From Moraxella canis (GTDB lineage Bacteria > Pseudomonadota > Gammaproteobacteria > Pseudomonadales > Moraxellaceae), in the NCBI RefSeq assembly GCF_002014965.1, contig NZ_MUXT01000001.1:1-64000 (forward strand): a stretch of 64,000 bases of DNA, written 5' to 3'. Both the position numbers and the translations under genes were made by a program. The notes under the pieces are model-generated. The model saw only the letters and a program-made list of their open reading frames with translations, did no database searches and was not told the origin of the DNA. Every line of letters begins with the position of its first letter. The stretch's first letter is position 1. Of this stretch, positions 48,437-58,935 are shown piece after piece.

Positions 48437-49114
48437 TTAGCTCGCCCATTGACCACTTTTCATCTCAAGAATTTTATCAGCTTGGGCTGCCAAATGCCGA
48501 TCATGGGTCACCATCAAAAGCGCCATGCCAATAGACGCTTGAAGCTCACTTAACAGCCCAAAGATCGCTTGTGCATTTTCGTCGTCCAAGTTGCCCGTCG
48601 GCTCATCTGCCATCACCAAGGCAGGCTCTGTCACCAAGGCGCGCGCAATGGCGACACGCTGACGCTCACCGCCTGACAGCTCACTGGGACGATGATGCAG
48701 TCGATGCCCAAGTCCGACGCGCTCAAGTAAATCATTAGCGCGTTTTGTCGCCTCTTTGATACTCACATCGCGGCGCATGAGCAGTGGCATGGCGACATTT
48801 TCGGTGGCGCTAAACTCTGCCAACAGATGATGAAACTGATAAATAAATCCCAGATGACGGTTGCGCAGCTCGCCGCGCTTGGTTTCATTCAGATTGGTCA
48901 AGCACTGCCCTTTTAGCCATACCTCGCCTGTCGTCGGCGTATCTAGTCCGCCAAGCAAATGCAATAGCGTGGATTTGCCCGAACCGCTACTACCCACGAT
49001 GGCGATGCGCTCGCCTGCTTGTATTTGCAAATCAAGCCCTGACAAGACGGTGGTTTTGATTTTGCCTTCGTCATATACTTTGCTGATATTTTTGGCGTGT
49101 AAAATGGTCGTCAT
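48437..49114 (-). CDS. lolD: Lipoprotein-release ABC transporter ATPase LolD
   Basis: ATP-binding subunit that drives release of outer-membrane lipoproteins from the inner membrane to LolA. The 225 residues have Walker [11 protein letters not shown] (40-49), the Q-loop [10 protein letters not shown] typical of LolD, signature [14 protein letters not shown] and Walker [18 protein letters not shown] precedes the ATG. It starts eight bases after the membrane-subunit gene stops, so the two are one operon. Confidence 0.96.
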   Translation of the reverse strand: MTTILHAKNISKVYDEGKIKTTVLSGLDLQIQAGERIAIVGSSGSGKSTLLHLLGGLDTPTTGEVWLKGQCLTNLNETKRGELRNRHLGFIYQFHHLLAEFSATENVAMPLLMRRDVSIKEATKRANDLLERVGLGHRLHHRPSELSGGERQRVAIARALVTEPALVMADEPTGNLDDENAQAIFGLLSELQASIGMALLMVTHDRHLAAQADKILEMKSGQWAS

Positions 49115-49122
49115 ACTGATCC

Positions 49123-50364
49123 TTATTCGTATCGCAAAGTTTGCGCAGGTTCGATTTTTGAGGCTCTGAGCGCAGGATAAATGGTCATTAAAAAACTCAG
49201 TAAAAATGAGGCTGTCGTGATGAGTAGCACATCAGATGCTTTGACTTCAGAGGGTAAAAAGTCCACCGGATAGACACTGCCATCAAATAAACTGACCCCA
49301 AATACTCGGCTGACAAACAGCAAAATATCATTGACCGATAAAGCAAGTACCACACCAAGCACCGTTCCAACCACTGTGCCAATCACCCCGATGATCATGC
49401 CTTGCACCATAAATACTTGCATGACAAGCTTTGGCGATGCCCCAAAGGTCTTTAAAATGGCGATGTCTGATTTTTTATCCGTCACTAACATGACCAAGCT
49501 TGAAACAATATTAAACGCCGCCACAACCACAATCAAAAACAACAAAAGTCCAATCATGGCTTTTTCCATTTGGATAGCACTGAATAAATTACCATGCGTC
49601 GTCGTCCAATCACTAGGATATAGGCGTGGGTCAAGACTGGCAGCTTGATTAGCCACTTGCGGCGCTTTAAAGATATCATGAAGCTTCATGCGCAGACCTT
49701 GCGCACCTTCGGGCAACCGAAGCATGATGCCTGCATCGCGCATCTGCACATAACCCATCGTACTGTCAATTTCACTGCTAATATGGTACACACCCACCAA
49801 AGTAAAACGCTTAAATCTTGGAATCACGCCTGCGGCAGATGGTGAGGCTTCTGGTAGCACCAAAGTGACCTTATCACCCAGCTGCAGACCCATATTAAAC
49901 GCAATCGACTCACCCAAAACAATGCCAAATTCGCCAGGGCGCAAGTCATCGAGGCTGCCTGCGATCATATGCTCATCAATGATCGAGACTTGTTTTTCGT
50001 ATTCAGGTTCGATGCCTGAGACAATGATGCCAGAGACCTGACCTTCGGCGGTGAGCATGCCTTGTAACTGAATATAAGGGGCGACTGCGTCCACTTCCTG
50101 ATTTTGAGCTTTGATTTGTTCGGCGATGGGCTGCCAATCCGACAAAATCTCTGTCGAGGTGACCGCCGCTTGAGGCACCATACCCAGAATGCGCGATTTG
50201 ATCTCACGATCAAATCCATTCATGACCGATAAGACGGTAATCAGCACCGCCACGCCAAGCGTAAGCCCAATGGTTGAGATAAACGAGATGAACGAGATAA
50301 AACCGTTTTTGCGTTTGGCTTTTGTATATCTAAGCCCAATAAATAACGCTAAAGGACGAAACAT
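49123..50364 (-). CDS. Lipoprotein-release transporter membrane subunit (LolC/LolE/LolF type)
   Basis: A 413-residue protein with an N-terminal transmembrane helix (about 25-47), a large periplasmic domain (50-260) and three C-terminal helices, ending in the MacB/FtsX-type [18 protein letters not shown]. The N-terminal [25 protein letters not shown] is characteristic of LolC/LolE. Only one membrane subunit gene accompanies lolD. E. coli has both lolC and lolE. This fits the LolDF arrangement in which one protein (LolF) serves both roles as a homodimer, reported in Acinetobacter and Francisella. Confidence 0.92.
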   Translation of the reverse strand: MFRPLALFIGLRYTKAKRKNGFISFISFISTIGLTLGVAVLITVLSVMNGFDREIKSRILGMVPQAAVTSTEILSDWQPIAEQIKAQNQEVDAVAPYIQLQGMLTAEGQVSGIIVSGIEPEYEKQVSIIDEHMIAGSLDDLRPGEFGIVLGESIAFNMGLQLGDKVTLVLPEASPSAAGVIPRFKRFTLVGVYHISSEIDSTMGYVQMRDAGIMLRLPEGAQGLRMKLHDIFKAPQVANQAASLDPRLYPSDWTTTHGNLFSAIQMEKAMIGLLLFLIVVVAAFNIVSSLVMLVTDKKSDIAILKTFGASPKLVMQVFMVQGMIIGVIGTVVGTVLGVVLALSVNDILLFVSRVFGVSLFDGSVYPVDFLPSEVKASDVLLITTASFLLSFLMTIYPALRASKIEPAQTLRYE

Positions 50365-50542
50365 AAGCGGTGTTCCAGACGATAAATCATGCTAGTTTAG
50401 CATTTTTTATGAATAAATACCAAATAAAGCCGCCAATACCATCCGCCCACTCCATCAATCACACAAATTCATCAAGGATATCAGATCAAATGCTTGATAT
50501 TTTTTGGTGCATCCCCATGTAGATGGCAGTTATCCATGAGTA

Positions 50543-51523
50543 ATGATTATGAGCAGTCAGACCATTCGTTATAATTATACGCACGAAAGCGCACCCATTA
50601 AAGTCGATTTGCCCCATGATGAAAATGCCAGTCATGGCGATCATTGGGCGATTTTGACAGATAATATCGCCCAAGATGTGCCCAATTGGCTACATGCCAT
50701 GCTAGATCAGGCGACCTTACCCAAGGGTCTGTCCGCCCAAAATAGTACGGATAATGCCAAGCTATTATTAGGCATGAATGACACTTGCCACATCAAGCAG
50801 ATTTTAACCATCAAAGATGGCGCGCCCAAGGCTTTTATTAATGCGTTTCCTGCTGTAAATAGCCCTTATGGTTTGACTTGTCAAATTGAGCGCATCATTC
50901 GCTGTGATTCGACTTCCGATGCGATTTTGTGCCTAAAAACACCATATGGCGCAACAATTTATGCTTTTGATCAGCTATATGCAGTCAATCGCGCCGATTA
51001 TCGCACGCAAAAAAAATACTTTGTCAATTTTAGTGCTTGGGCGTATCACATCGAGCCAAGCAACCAAGAAGAAACCATCGTCGTTGAAGACCAAGAAGCC
51101 ATCCGCCATCATCGCGCCTTTAATGACATTGTGGCAAAAAATAACGGTCAAATTCCTGATGATATCGACGAGCAAATCCGCACATGGCAGCCTGAAGACC
51201 ACGAAGCAGGTAAGCCCTTTGCACCCGTTGAAATTAATTTGGGGCATATGTGTGCGTATTTGTATGGCGAAACTTTTGGTCAAGAAGATGAAGCGTGGTG
51301 CCAAGGTCAAGTCTTAGGCAAATCAAAAACCGAGTTCTTTGGCAAAGACATCACGCTGTTTGATGTGGTGATTTTGCGTGAGCCGGACGCTGATCCATTT
51401 GTGGTGCGTATCGCAACGCCAACCACGGATCAGACCGATGCCATTTTGGTTCATGATTATATCCAAGCCAATATTTGGCTACAAGCCGCCATTTATGAAG
51501 CCAATCAACGCTCGTCTATGTGA
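50543..51523 (+). CDS. Unrecognised 326-residue protein
   Basis: I do not recognise this protein. It has no signal peptide or transmembrane segment, is acidic, and is rich in Asp and Glu in its second half (QEETIVVEDQEAIRHH, IPDDIDEQIRTWQPEDHEAGKPF). A striking stretch is HMCAYLYGETFGQEDEAWCQGQ around 233-254, with two Cys; another Cys lies in CHIKQ, in LTCQIERIIRC and in LCLKTPYG. It would look like a soluble cytoplasmic protein of alpha/beta type. ATG 50543 and ATG 50549 are both possible starts. It stands alone between the divergent lolC/E-type gene and a bidirectional terminator. The frame is long, intact and non-overlapping, so it is surely expressed. Confidence 0.8.
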   Translation: MIMSSQTIRYNYTHESAPIKVDLPHDENASHGDHWAILTDNIAQDVPNWLHAMLDQATLPKGLSAQNSTDNAKLLLGMNDTCHIKQILTIKDGAPKAFINAFPAVNSPYGLTCQIERIIRCDSTSDAILCLKTPYGATIYAFDQLYAVNRADYRTQKKYFVNFSAWAYHIEPSNQEETIVVEDQEAIRHHRAFNDIVAKNNGQIPDDIDEQIRTWQPEDHEAGKPFAPVEINLGHMCAYLYGETFGQEDEAWCQGQVLGKSKTEFFGKDITLFDVVILREPDADPFVVRIATPTTDQTDAILVHDYIQANIWLQAAIYEANQRSSM

Positions 51524-51535
51524 TTGATTCCTAAA

Positions 51536-51575
51536 AATAAACCACCCTAAGTGCTGGCATTTGGGGTGGTTTATT
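51536..51575. terminator. Bidirectional terminator after the unrecognised gene
   Basis: A 12-base perfect stem AATAAACCACCC/GGGTGGTTTATT (51536-51547 and 51564-51575) with a 16-base inner region separates two convergent genes. Confidence 0.78.
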
Positions 51576-51601
51576 AATAACTTACTGTGATTGAGCTTAT
51601 A

Positions 51602-52270
51602 TTATGCGATCAAGTCATTAAGCCAATCACCAATACTTTTGATTTGTGCTAAGCACACTTGATGCGCCATGGGATAGGTACGATAAACAGGGTTTAGTCC
51701 AAGCTTTTTTAGGGACTCTGCAGCTTGCACGCCCAAGGCGGCAGGCACGACATCATCAAAATCCCCATGATCAATTTTAACCGCAATATCATCATTGACT
51801 GTAACAGACTTGATCTGCTCAGCAGTCGCAAAGTAAGTTGACAGCGCAAGCAATCCGCCAAGCTTTCGTGTATTAGTCAAGACGGTATGATACGCCACCG
51901 CGCCACCTTGTGAAAAGCCTGCGATGATGATATTTTGGCTATCAATACCTTTGGCAATCTCGCCATCAATGATCTCATTGATCAGCTCACTAGAAGCGGC
52001 GATGTGTGCCACATCAACCTTACGATTTAGGCTCATCTCCAAAATATCATACCACGCTGGCATGACATAGCCCCCGTTAATCGTCACAGGAATCTGCGGG
52101 GCATGCGGAAAAATGAATCGTACCGCCGCTTCTTTGGCAAGTCTAAGCTCAGGGACAATCGGCTCAAAGTCATGACCACTCGCGCCTAAGCCATGCAGCC
52201 AGATCACCGAATGCGTGATGGGCTGATCAGATGGATTGTGTTCAACAATCACTGAAGCTAATTTTGACAT
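51602..52270 (-). CDS. Carboxylesterase/phospholipase-type alpha/beta hydrolase
   Basis: A 222-residue hydrolase of the EstB/lysophospholipase family. HGLGASGHDF forms the oxyanion hole. The nucleophile is Ser120 in GFSQGG. The Asp is 172 in HGDFDD, and the His is 203 in YPMAHQVC. It has no signal peptide, so it is cytoplasmic. The substrate is probably a short-chain ester. It is convergent with the unrecognised gene and has a GGAAA Shine-Dalgarno. Confidence 0.92.
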   Translation of the reverse strand: MSKLASVIVEHNPSDQPITHSVIWLHGLGASGHDFEPIVPELRLAKEAAVRFIFPHAPQIPVTINGGYVMPAWYDILEMSLNRKVDVAHIAASSELINEIIDGEIAKGIDSQNIIIAGFSQGGAVAYHTVLTNTRKLGGLLALSTYFATAEQIKSVTVNDDIAVKIDHGDFDDVVPAALGVQAAESLKKLGLNPVYRTYPMAHQVCLAQIKSIGDWLNDLIA

Positions 52271-52534
52271 CGTTAATTTCCATCATTGATAAAATAAGTC
52301 AAATTATCATACGACGATCACGGATAAATTGCAATCTAATCCAGATATTCATTATCCAAGCATCATGATAAGTCGCAAGTGCATTCATAAATTATTGAGC
52401 GATAAATTGATGATCCTGTCAGATAGTGATATTATATGGGCATCTGACCTATGGGTGATGCGCGCTGGCAGTTCTTAGGATGACTTAGCGGGTGTATTAG
52501 GGTCAATGTTATGGTTTATTATTTAGGATAACTT

Positions 52535-53431
52535 ATGCAGTGGCGTGGACGCAGACAAAGCAGCAATATCGAAGACAGGCGCGGCGGCGGCGCCAAAAAA
52601 GTCGGTGGCGTGAGTATTTTTGGCTTAATCATCGCCGTCATCTTATGGCAAGTGTTTGGTATCAGTCCAGAGACCACGCTGGGCGTCACTCAGCAGATGC
52701 AAGGACAAACTCAAGCATCAGCGCCGGCTAACGAAACCGCGGATATGGCAGAATCCAGAGAGTTTGTTGCCACGATTTTGGCTGATACTGAAGATGTATG
52801 GACGCCGATATTTGCTCAGGCAGGACATCGCTATCAACCGCCAAGCTTGGTTTTGTTCAGCGGCGCCGTCCAATCCGCCTGTGGATCAGCCACGTCAGCG
52901 AGCGGTCCATTTTATTGCCCTGCTGACCAAAAAGTTTATTTAGACACACAATTTTTCCGTGATATGCGCACTCAAATGGGCATCACAGGCGAACGCAACC
53001 AAACCGAGCTGTCACGCCAAGACCAAGCCGGCGACTTTGCTCAAGCATATGTGATCGCGCATGAAGTCGGTCATCATGTGCAGACCTTGCTGGGTATCTC
53101 TCAGCAAGTACGCCAAGCTCAAGCACAAGCAAGCCCCGCCGCTGCCAATAATTTATCAGTGCGCCAAGAGCTACAAGCCGACTGCTTTGCAGGCTTGTGG
53201 GCGCGCCATAATCATGAGCGCACACAGTTTTTACAAAAAGGTGACATCGAAGAAGCTTTAGATGCTGCCGAGAAAATTGGTGATGACTATCTTCAGCATA
53301 AAGCCCGAGGCCATGCCGTCCCTGACAGCTTTACCCACGGAACCAGCGCTCAGCGCAAACAATGGTTCTATAAAGGCTTTGAGACAGGCGATGTCAATCA
53401 ATGCGACACATTTGCCACTCGTGACATCTAA
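52535..53431 (+). CDS. YpfJ-like neutral zinc metallopeptidase
   Basis: A 298-residue membrane-anchored protein with one transmembrane helix (about 24-43) after a basic Arg/Gly-rich N-terminus. The periplasmic part holds the zinc site HEVGH (176-180) in VIAHEVGHHVQTLLG and a downstream ELQADCFAGLWA segment that gives the third ligand. Four Cys (CGS, YCPAD, DCFAG, QCDTF) may form disulfides. AGGATAA precedes the ATG. It lies 16 bp upstream of the DUF815 ATPase and is probably cotranscribed with it. The natural substrate is unknown. Confidence 0.88.
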   Translation: MQWRGRRQSSNIEDRRGGGAKKVGGVSIFGLIIAVILWQVFGISPETTLGVTQQMQGQTQASAPANETADMAESREFVATILADTEDVWTPIFAQAGHRYQPPSLVLFSGAVQSACGSATSASGPFYCPADQKVYLDTQFFRDMRTQMGITGERNQTELSRQDQAGDFAQAYVIAHEVGHHVQTLLGISQQVRQAQAQASPAAANNLSVRQELQADCFAGLWARHNHERTQFLQKGDIEEALDAAEKIGDDYLQHKARGHAVPDSFTHGTSAQRKQWFYKGFETGDVNQCDTFATRDI

Positions 53432-53447
53432 TCTGACGGAAATCCCT

Positions 53448-54317
53448 ATGCAGTTGCCTGATCATCTCATCCAGCTACTCACTCAATATCTGACCGAACG
53501 CACCCATCAGCCCATCAGCATCGATCCGTCTATCCTGGCTTATCGCTGGGTGGGCGGTATGCTTGGCAAGCTTGAGCCGATTGAAGTCAGTTTTGGAGGT
53601 GGCTTGGAGGATTTGCTTGGTATCGATACCCAAAAAAATAAACTCATCAATAATACTGAGCAGTTTCTTGCTCGCCTGCCAGCGAATCATGTGCTGATGA
53701 CAGGCACTCGCGGTGCTGGCAAATCATCGCTGGTGCGTGCACTACTTAAGGCATATCACCCTCAAAGGCTGCGCGTCATCGAAGTTGCCAGAGATGATTT
53801 ACTGCATCTAGATAAAATCCGCAAAGCCATCAAAGCCTCTGCAGATCACGGTAATCAGAATCGTTATATCATTTATTGTGATGACTTGGCATTCAATGCT
53901 CAGGATGAAAATTATCGCACCCTAAAATCAATTTTAGATGGTGCACTTGACAGTGAGCACAGTCAGCTACTCGTCTATGCGACCAGTAATCGCCGCCATC
54001 TCTTGCCACAGATGATGAAAGATAATGTCAATATCTATAATGGGCAAACCGATGAAGTCAATCCCTATGAAGCCATTGATGAGACAGTATCTTTGTCCGA
54101 TCGTTTTGGGCTGTGGCTATCATTTCAGCCGATGAATCAGCCTTTATATTTACAAATCGTCGAGCACGAACTTAAAAAAGCCAATCTGCCCTTCGATGCA
54201 CAGGCGCAAAGCCAAGCGCTTCAGTGGGCAGGCACGCGCGGCGGTCGCTCTGGTCGTATCGCCTATCAGTTTGCTCAGCATTGGATTGGTCAAACTCGCC
54301 TCGCCCAAAGCCCTTAG
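53448..54317 (+). CDS. DUF815-family AAA ATPase
   Basis: A 289-residue P-loop ATPase. Walker A GTRGAGKSS is at 86-94, Walker B is YCDDLAF, sensor-1 YATSNRRHLLPQ follows, and an arginine-finger-like SDRFGLWL. The C-terminal lid is helical (TRGGRSGRIAYQFAQHWIG). Matches DUF815 (PF05673), a family without a clear function. ATG 53448 is chosen, since the frame extends 62 codons back through the end of the metallopeptidase gene without family resemblance. GGAAAT precedes it. It ends 26 bp from the convergent RNase Z gene. Confidence 0.85.
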   Translation: MQLPDHLIQLLTQYLTERTHQPISIDPSILAYRWVGGMLGKLEPIEVSFGGGLEDLLGIDTQKNKLINNTEQFLARLPANHVLMTGTRGAGKSSLVRALLKAYHPQRLRVIEVARDDLLHLDKIRKAIKASADHGNQNRYIIYCDDLAFNAQDENYRTLKSILDGALDSEHSQLLVYATSNRRHLLPQMMKDNVNIYNGQTDEVNPYEAIDETVSLSDRFGLWLSFQPMNQPLYLQIVEHELKKANLPFDAQAQSQALQWAGTRGGRSGRIAYQFAQHWIGQTRLAQSP

Positions 54318-54343
54318 CCGATTGATCTATCCCACTGATAAGC

Positions 54344-55393
54344 CTACATCTTCAAGCCATCAGGTGCGCCATGTACACTCATGATGCCTTCTTTGGTGAT
54401 GGATACCGTCATCAGATCCTCAGCCAAGATGAGTCTGCCGCCATACACTGATTCAGTTTCGGCGCGGATATGTCCCATATTTGGCTTGGGGCTGTCAGGA
54501 TCATCAAAATTTAAAAATCTGGCGCTAAAATGCGTCAAAATCAAATTTGGCACCTGCATCTCATCTGCAAAGCTGCCTACCGCCTGTGCGCTACTGTGCT
54601 GCGGATCAAAAACCCCTTTGGCTAAAATCTTATCCATCACCGCCTGCGTATAGGTCGCCTCATGAATTAATAAGCTTGCGTCTTTGACCGCATCTGTCAG
54701 GCGTGTGGGTGCGTCATTATCGCCTGCGATGACGATTTTTTGGGTGATGGTCGATCGATGAAGATAATCAGATGGGTAAATGGTTTGGTTTTGGGTGCAG
54801 ATTTTGGGCTCGCCGCTTTTTAGAATGCGTCGCCAATATGAGCGGTCAATGCCATCTTGGGTGAGTCGCTCGGTATTGAGCTGTAATTTATCAAGCTGTT
54901 GGGTGATGGCAAATCCATAGCAGTCAATGCGGTGACTCATCGGATAAATCGCCACATCCGCACGCCACTGCTCGCCCATCTCAAGTCGCACGCCCTGCGA
55001 TAACACCGCCTCAATCTCGATCATCTCAAGAGCGTAGCTAAGATTCATCTGAGTCAGCGCCTGCCCTGCCCGCACAAACGCCAGCACCGACGCTGGCGCA
55101 ATCAGCTTAAGCGACTCTTTTCGTCCATGCATCGCAAGACTTGACAATAAGCCAAGCAAGCCATAGCAATGGTCGCCATGTGCATGCGTGATAAAAATCG
55201 CCCTAAGCATCGACGGCTTATGATGCGTATACAGCAAGCGATGCTGCGTGCCCTCACCACAATCAATGAGTATCCAAGGCGTTGATTTGCCTGCTTTGGG
55301 CTGCTCACCTAGTAAAGATACTGCAAGCCCTGAGACATTGCGTGATTTGGTGGGTACACCGCTTGATGTGCCCAAAAAAGTCAGCTCAAACAT
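54344..55393 (-). CDS. rnz: Ribonuclease Z (tRNA 3' endonuclease)
   Basis: Metallo-beta-lactamase fold nuclease that trims the 3' trailer of tRNA precursors. The zinc motif is THAHGDH (70-75 region), with an Ala in place of the Thr/Ser usual in the second position (T-H-x-H-G-D-H). FLGTSSGVPTKSRNVSGLAV is the N-terminus of the family, and LILTHFSARF is the far zinc ligand region. At 349 residues it is longer than the ~305 of E. coli RNase BN/Z, due to inserts. The start is ATG 55393; the ORF opens nine codons earlier. Confidence 0.92.
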   Translation of the reverse strand: MFELTFLGTSSGVPTKSRNVSGLAVSLLGEQPKAGKSTPWILIDCGEGTQHRLLYTHHKPSMLRAIFITHAHGDHCYGLLGLLSSLAMHGRKESLKLIAPASVLAFVRAGQALTQMNLSYALEMIEIEAVLSQGVRLEMGEQWRADVAIYPMSHRIDCYGFAITQQLDKLQLNTERLTQDGIDRSYWRRILKSGEPKICTQNQTIYPSDYLHRSTITQKIVIAGDNDAPTRLTDAVKDASLLIHEATYTQAVMDKILAKGVFDPQHSSAQAVGSFADEMQVPNLILTHFSARFLNFDDPDSPKPNMGHIRAETESVYGGRLILAEDLMTVSITKEGIMSVHGAPDGLKM

Positions 55394-55506
55394 ATCTACT
55401 GCCCCACCGTTGCCTATCAAGATGTAAAGGGGTTGATTATAGCAGGTTTTGGTAAGGCTGTGAGCTTTGATAAGGCGTGGTGAGGATTGTATTAAAGGCG
55501 ATTTTA

Positions 55507-56055
55507 TTAAAGACGACTTGCAACTTTACCAGTTTTGATATGCACAGGTATAAATTGATCGCTAAACCCTTCTGATGGATAAAAATCAATACACAGCTTA
55601 TAATTTGGATGGGCAGAGTCTCCGCCAACATACATCCAGCCATATGGCGACAAACTGGTATCATCACCCTGAGTACAGACGCGATTACTATTTTTATTAA
55701 AGGCTATCTTGTCTGCCTGATTATCATTTAACAAATTTTGAATCGCATAAGGCATTACAAAAACTTGTTTTTTAACTGAATCGTTTGCAACAAAACTGGT
55801 GTTATACATCTTGGCTAAGACATATTTATTCGCAAAATTGATATCTTTGGTGCCAAATTTTTTATAAGTAGATGCCGCTTTGTGATTACAAAAATCCCCA
55901 TTCAAATCTTCTTTAACATTATCCTTACCTTCAATTTCTGCTGGTTTGCAGATATCCACAGAATAGCCCTGGAGTTTACCACTATTAGCGTGTGCAACCA
56001 TTGAAATAGCAGCGCCAAATACACCTACACACGCTGTCAACTAAATCGATTTCAT
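55507..56055 (-). pseudogene. Secreted hypothetical protein with an amber codon at codon 5
   Basis: A 177-residue frame encoding a secreted protein, starting at TTG 56040 (LTACVGVFGAAISMVAHAN is most of a signal peptide). Directly upstream, in the same frame, is a near-perfect start: GGAGGGAGA then ATG AAA TCG ATT (56055-56044), followed by TAG (56043-56041) and the TTG. So the natural gene is M-K-S-I-stop-L-T-A-C..., a signal peptide broken by one amber codon. The mature part has four Cys (two probable disulfides) and I do not recognise it. It may be a pseudogene, use re-initiation at the TTG, or be read through. The distance from Shine-Dalgarno to TTG is too large for a normal start. Confidence 0.7.
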
Positions 56056-56284
56056 TCTCCCTCCATCGTCGCTCAAGATAACAATTGATGCCTATTAACA
56101 GGTAATGCATTGTCAAATATAAACATCATGAGCTTATCATGACAACCACTGCCTCCTCGCATTCTTGGATGCGCCCATTAATTATTAAAATTTAAAATTA
56201 TTATAACAAAAGTGTTATGGCTAAAACATATCCACACAGCAATTTTTGCCCTCTCATTGTTTGATAAAGATAAGCACAAATAGC

Positions 56285-57058
<774 letters not shown>

Positions 57059-57108
57059 TCACCCATAGGGTAGCAAACGGATAAATTTATCAATTATATA
57101 ATAAAAAG

Positions 57109-57141
57109 AAATAAGCCATAACTGACCGTTATGGCTTATTT
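57109..57141 (-). terminator. Terminator of the superoxide dismutase gene
   Basis: A perfect 14-base stem (57109-57122 and 57128-57141) with a five-base loop, followed on the minus strand by CTTTTTA. Confidence 0.9.
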
Positions 57142-57181
57142 TGTTTGAGCAGTTTATATCATCATAACTGCCGATTTTTTA

Positions 57182-57799
57182 TTATTTGGCTGAATCGAAG
57201 CGCTTTTGAGCTTCATCCCAGTTTACCACTTCCCAGAACGCTTTGATATAGTCTGGGCGTTTGTTTTGGTATTTTAGGTAGTAGGCATGTTCCCACACAT
57301 CCAAACCAATGATTGGGAAGCCTTTGCAGCCTGCGACCGCTTCACCCATCAATGGGCTGTCTTGGTTAGCAGTAGAAACGACTTTTAGTGAACCTTCATC
57401 CAATACTAGCCATGCCCAACCAGAACCAAAACGGCTTGCCGCTGCTTTTTCAAATTGACGCTGAAATTCTTCAACAGAACCAAAGTCTTGCATGATCGCA
57501 TCTTTTAGCGAACCGCCAAGCTCAGTGCCAGTTTTTAGGATTGTCCAAAATAGGCTGTGGTTAGCGTGTCCGCCCACATTGTTTCTTACGCCTGTTCTTT
57601 TTTCTTCAGGGATTTGGTCAAGATTTGCGATCACTTCTTCGGCTGACTTGTCTGCCCACTCAGTGCCTTCTAGCAAATCATTAGAATTATTAACATAGGT
57701 TTGATGGTGGCGTGAATGGTGAATTTCCATAGTTTCTTTATCAAAATGTGGCTCTAATGCGTCGTAGCTGTAGCCTAGCTCTGGTAGAGTAAATGCCAT
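57182..57799 (-). CDS. sodA: Superoxide dismutase, Mn type
   Basis: A 205-residue cytoplasmic superoxide dismutase. Ligands are His27, His81, Asp167 and His171 ([28 protein letters not shown]). Gly77 and Gln146 (NQDSPL), and the [18 protein letters not shown] string, are of the Mn and not the Fe type. AAGAAGGAAAA precedes ATG 57799; the frame opens 18 codons earlier without sense. A -10 TATAAT is at about 57822-57827 on the minus strand. Confidence 0.94.
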   Translation of the reverse strand: MAFTLPELGYSYDALEPHFDKETMEIHHSRHHQTYVNNSNDLLEGTEWADKSAEEVIANLDQIPEEKRTGVRNNVGGHANHSLFWTILKTGTELGGSLKDAIMQDFGSVEEFQRQFEKAAASRFGSGWAWLVLDEGSLKVVSTANQDSPLMGEAVAGCKGFPIIGLDVWEHAYYLKYQNKRPDYIKAFWEVVNWDEAQKRFDSAK

Positions 57800-58076
57800 T
57801 GCGATTTTCCTTCTTTTGTGGATTATAAATGTCAATATAATAGGACAACTCAAAAATCATCGTCCACTATCACTATAAAGCCATCACTGGATAAATTCAA
57901 GCAAATTTACAAATTTCACAGTAATTTCATAATCGAGCAAGTTTTGGTCAAGTCACCCTTGTTTGCTGTGATTAGCCATCAAAGAATTTTCAGCTTTTGG
58001 CAGCAAAATTCCCAAACTCACCCAAAAACTGCTAAAATACCAACACACTCTCCACACTCACTATCAAGCCCACGCT

Positions 58077-58787
58077 ATGACACACATTCAAACACTGGTC
58101 AATCAAATCCATCATTATTATCGCCTGCCGCACCACACAGACACCAAGCTATCGGCTGCCTTAGATGACATTCAAGCATGGCAACGCGATCGCATTCATC
58201 GCGCCAATGCGCCTTTGTTTGATCATCCAAAAACCGCACCGCTTGCCCATTATTTGATCGACCGCATCTATAATCATGCGACATTTGACACCATCGCCGA
58301 GCAGCTATTAACCGCAGGTAACAATGCCCTAAACGGCTCAGGCAAATTAGAAAAACTTGTACCAAAAAATGCGCTGTCGGCAGGCTTGGTCAGCGTGTCG
58401 GCTGCCATCACTGCCATGGAGCTAGACCTTGAGCTTGCCAAGGCTTATCTTGAGCACTTTGATGGGCAGCCTTTGGATGATGAGCTGATGGGCGCACTGT
58501 ATCGCAAAGTCGATGCCAAAGATGCCAGAGTTGCCCAAATTGCTGAAGTTGGACAAGTGTGCCACACCTGTTATCAAAGCTTTAATTCTTATTTTTTGTA
58601 TAAAGCCTTTAAGCTTGCCAAATCCACCGCCTACAATAACGGCTACCAAGCACTATATGACTTTATTCATGATGGCTTAAGCGCCATTCAAGCCATTGAT
58701 AAAATTGAGCATTTTAGTACGCCATTCATCGAAACCGAAACCCAAATTATCGAAAAAATTCACGCCCAAATGCCGATTTTTGATTAG
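58077..58787 (+). CDS. Hypothetical protein, possibly of the FFLEELY-motif family
   Basis: A 236-residue soluble, helical protein with no signal peptide. The segment IQAWQRDRIHRANAPLFDHPKTAPLAHYLIDRIYNHATFD resembles the start of proteins annotated as FFLEELY motif in related gammaproteobacteria, though here the motif is degenerate (HYLIDRIY). Two Cys lie in CHTCYQSFNSYF (about 162-165), a CxxC that could bind metal or form a disulfide. No Shine-Dalgarno is seen and the ATG follows AGCCCACGCT. I cannot name its function. It is followed by about 150 bp and ubiE. Confidence 0.7.
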   Translation: MTHIQTLVNQIHHYYRLPHHTDTKLSAALDDIQAWQRDRIHRANAPLFDHPKTAPLAHYLIDRIYNHATFDTIAEQLLTAGNNALNGSGKLEKLVPKNALSAGLVSVSAAITAMELDLELAKAYLEHFDGQPLDDELMGALYRKVDAKDARVAQIAEVGQVCHTCYQSFNSYFLYKAFKLAKSTAYNNGYQALYDFIHDGLSAIQAIDKIEHFSTPFIETETQIIEKIHAQMPIFD

Positions 58788-58834
58788 GTTTTATTGATTA
58801 ATTATTCATATAATTAAGACATTGAGCGGATAAA

Positions 58835-58864
58835 TTGGGTAAAAATTTGGTAAAATTTACCCAA
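58835..58864. repeat. 9-bp inverted repeat upstream of ubiE
   Basis: TTGGGTAAA and TTTACCCAA (58835-58843 and 58856-58864) flank 12 A/T-rich bases. There is no T run after it, so it is a candidate operator or mRNA hairpin and not a strong terminator. Confidence 0.4.
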
Positions 58865-58935
58865 AAATCCCTAAAAATGGTGTATTATTAACCATTGCAT
58901 TGACATATTTTTGAAAATTATTTGAGCGGATCAGC

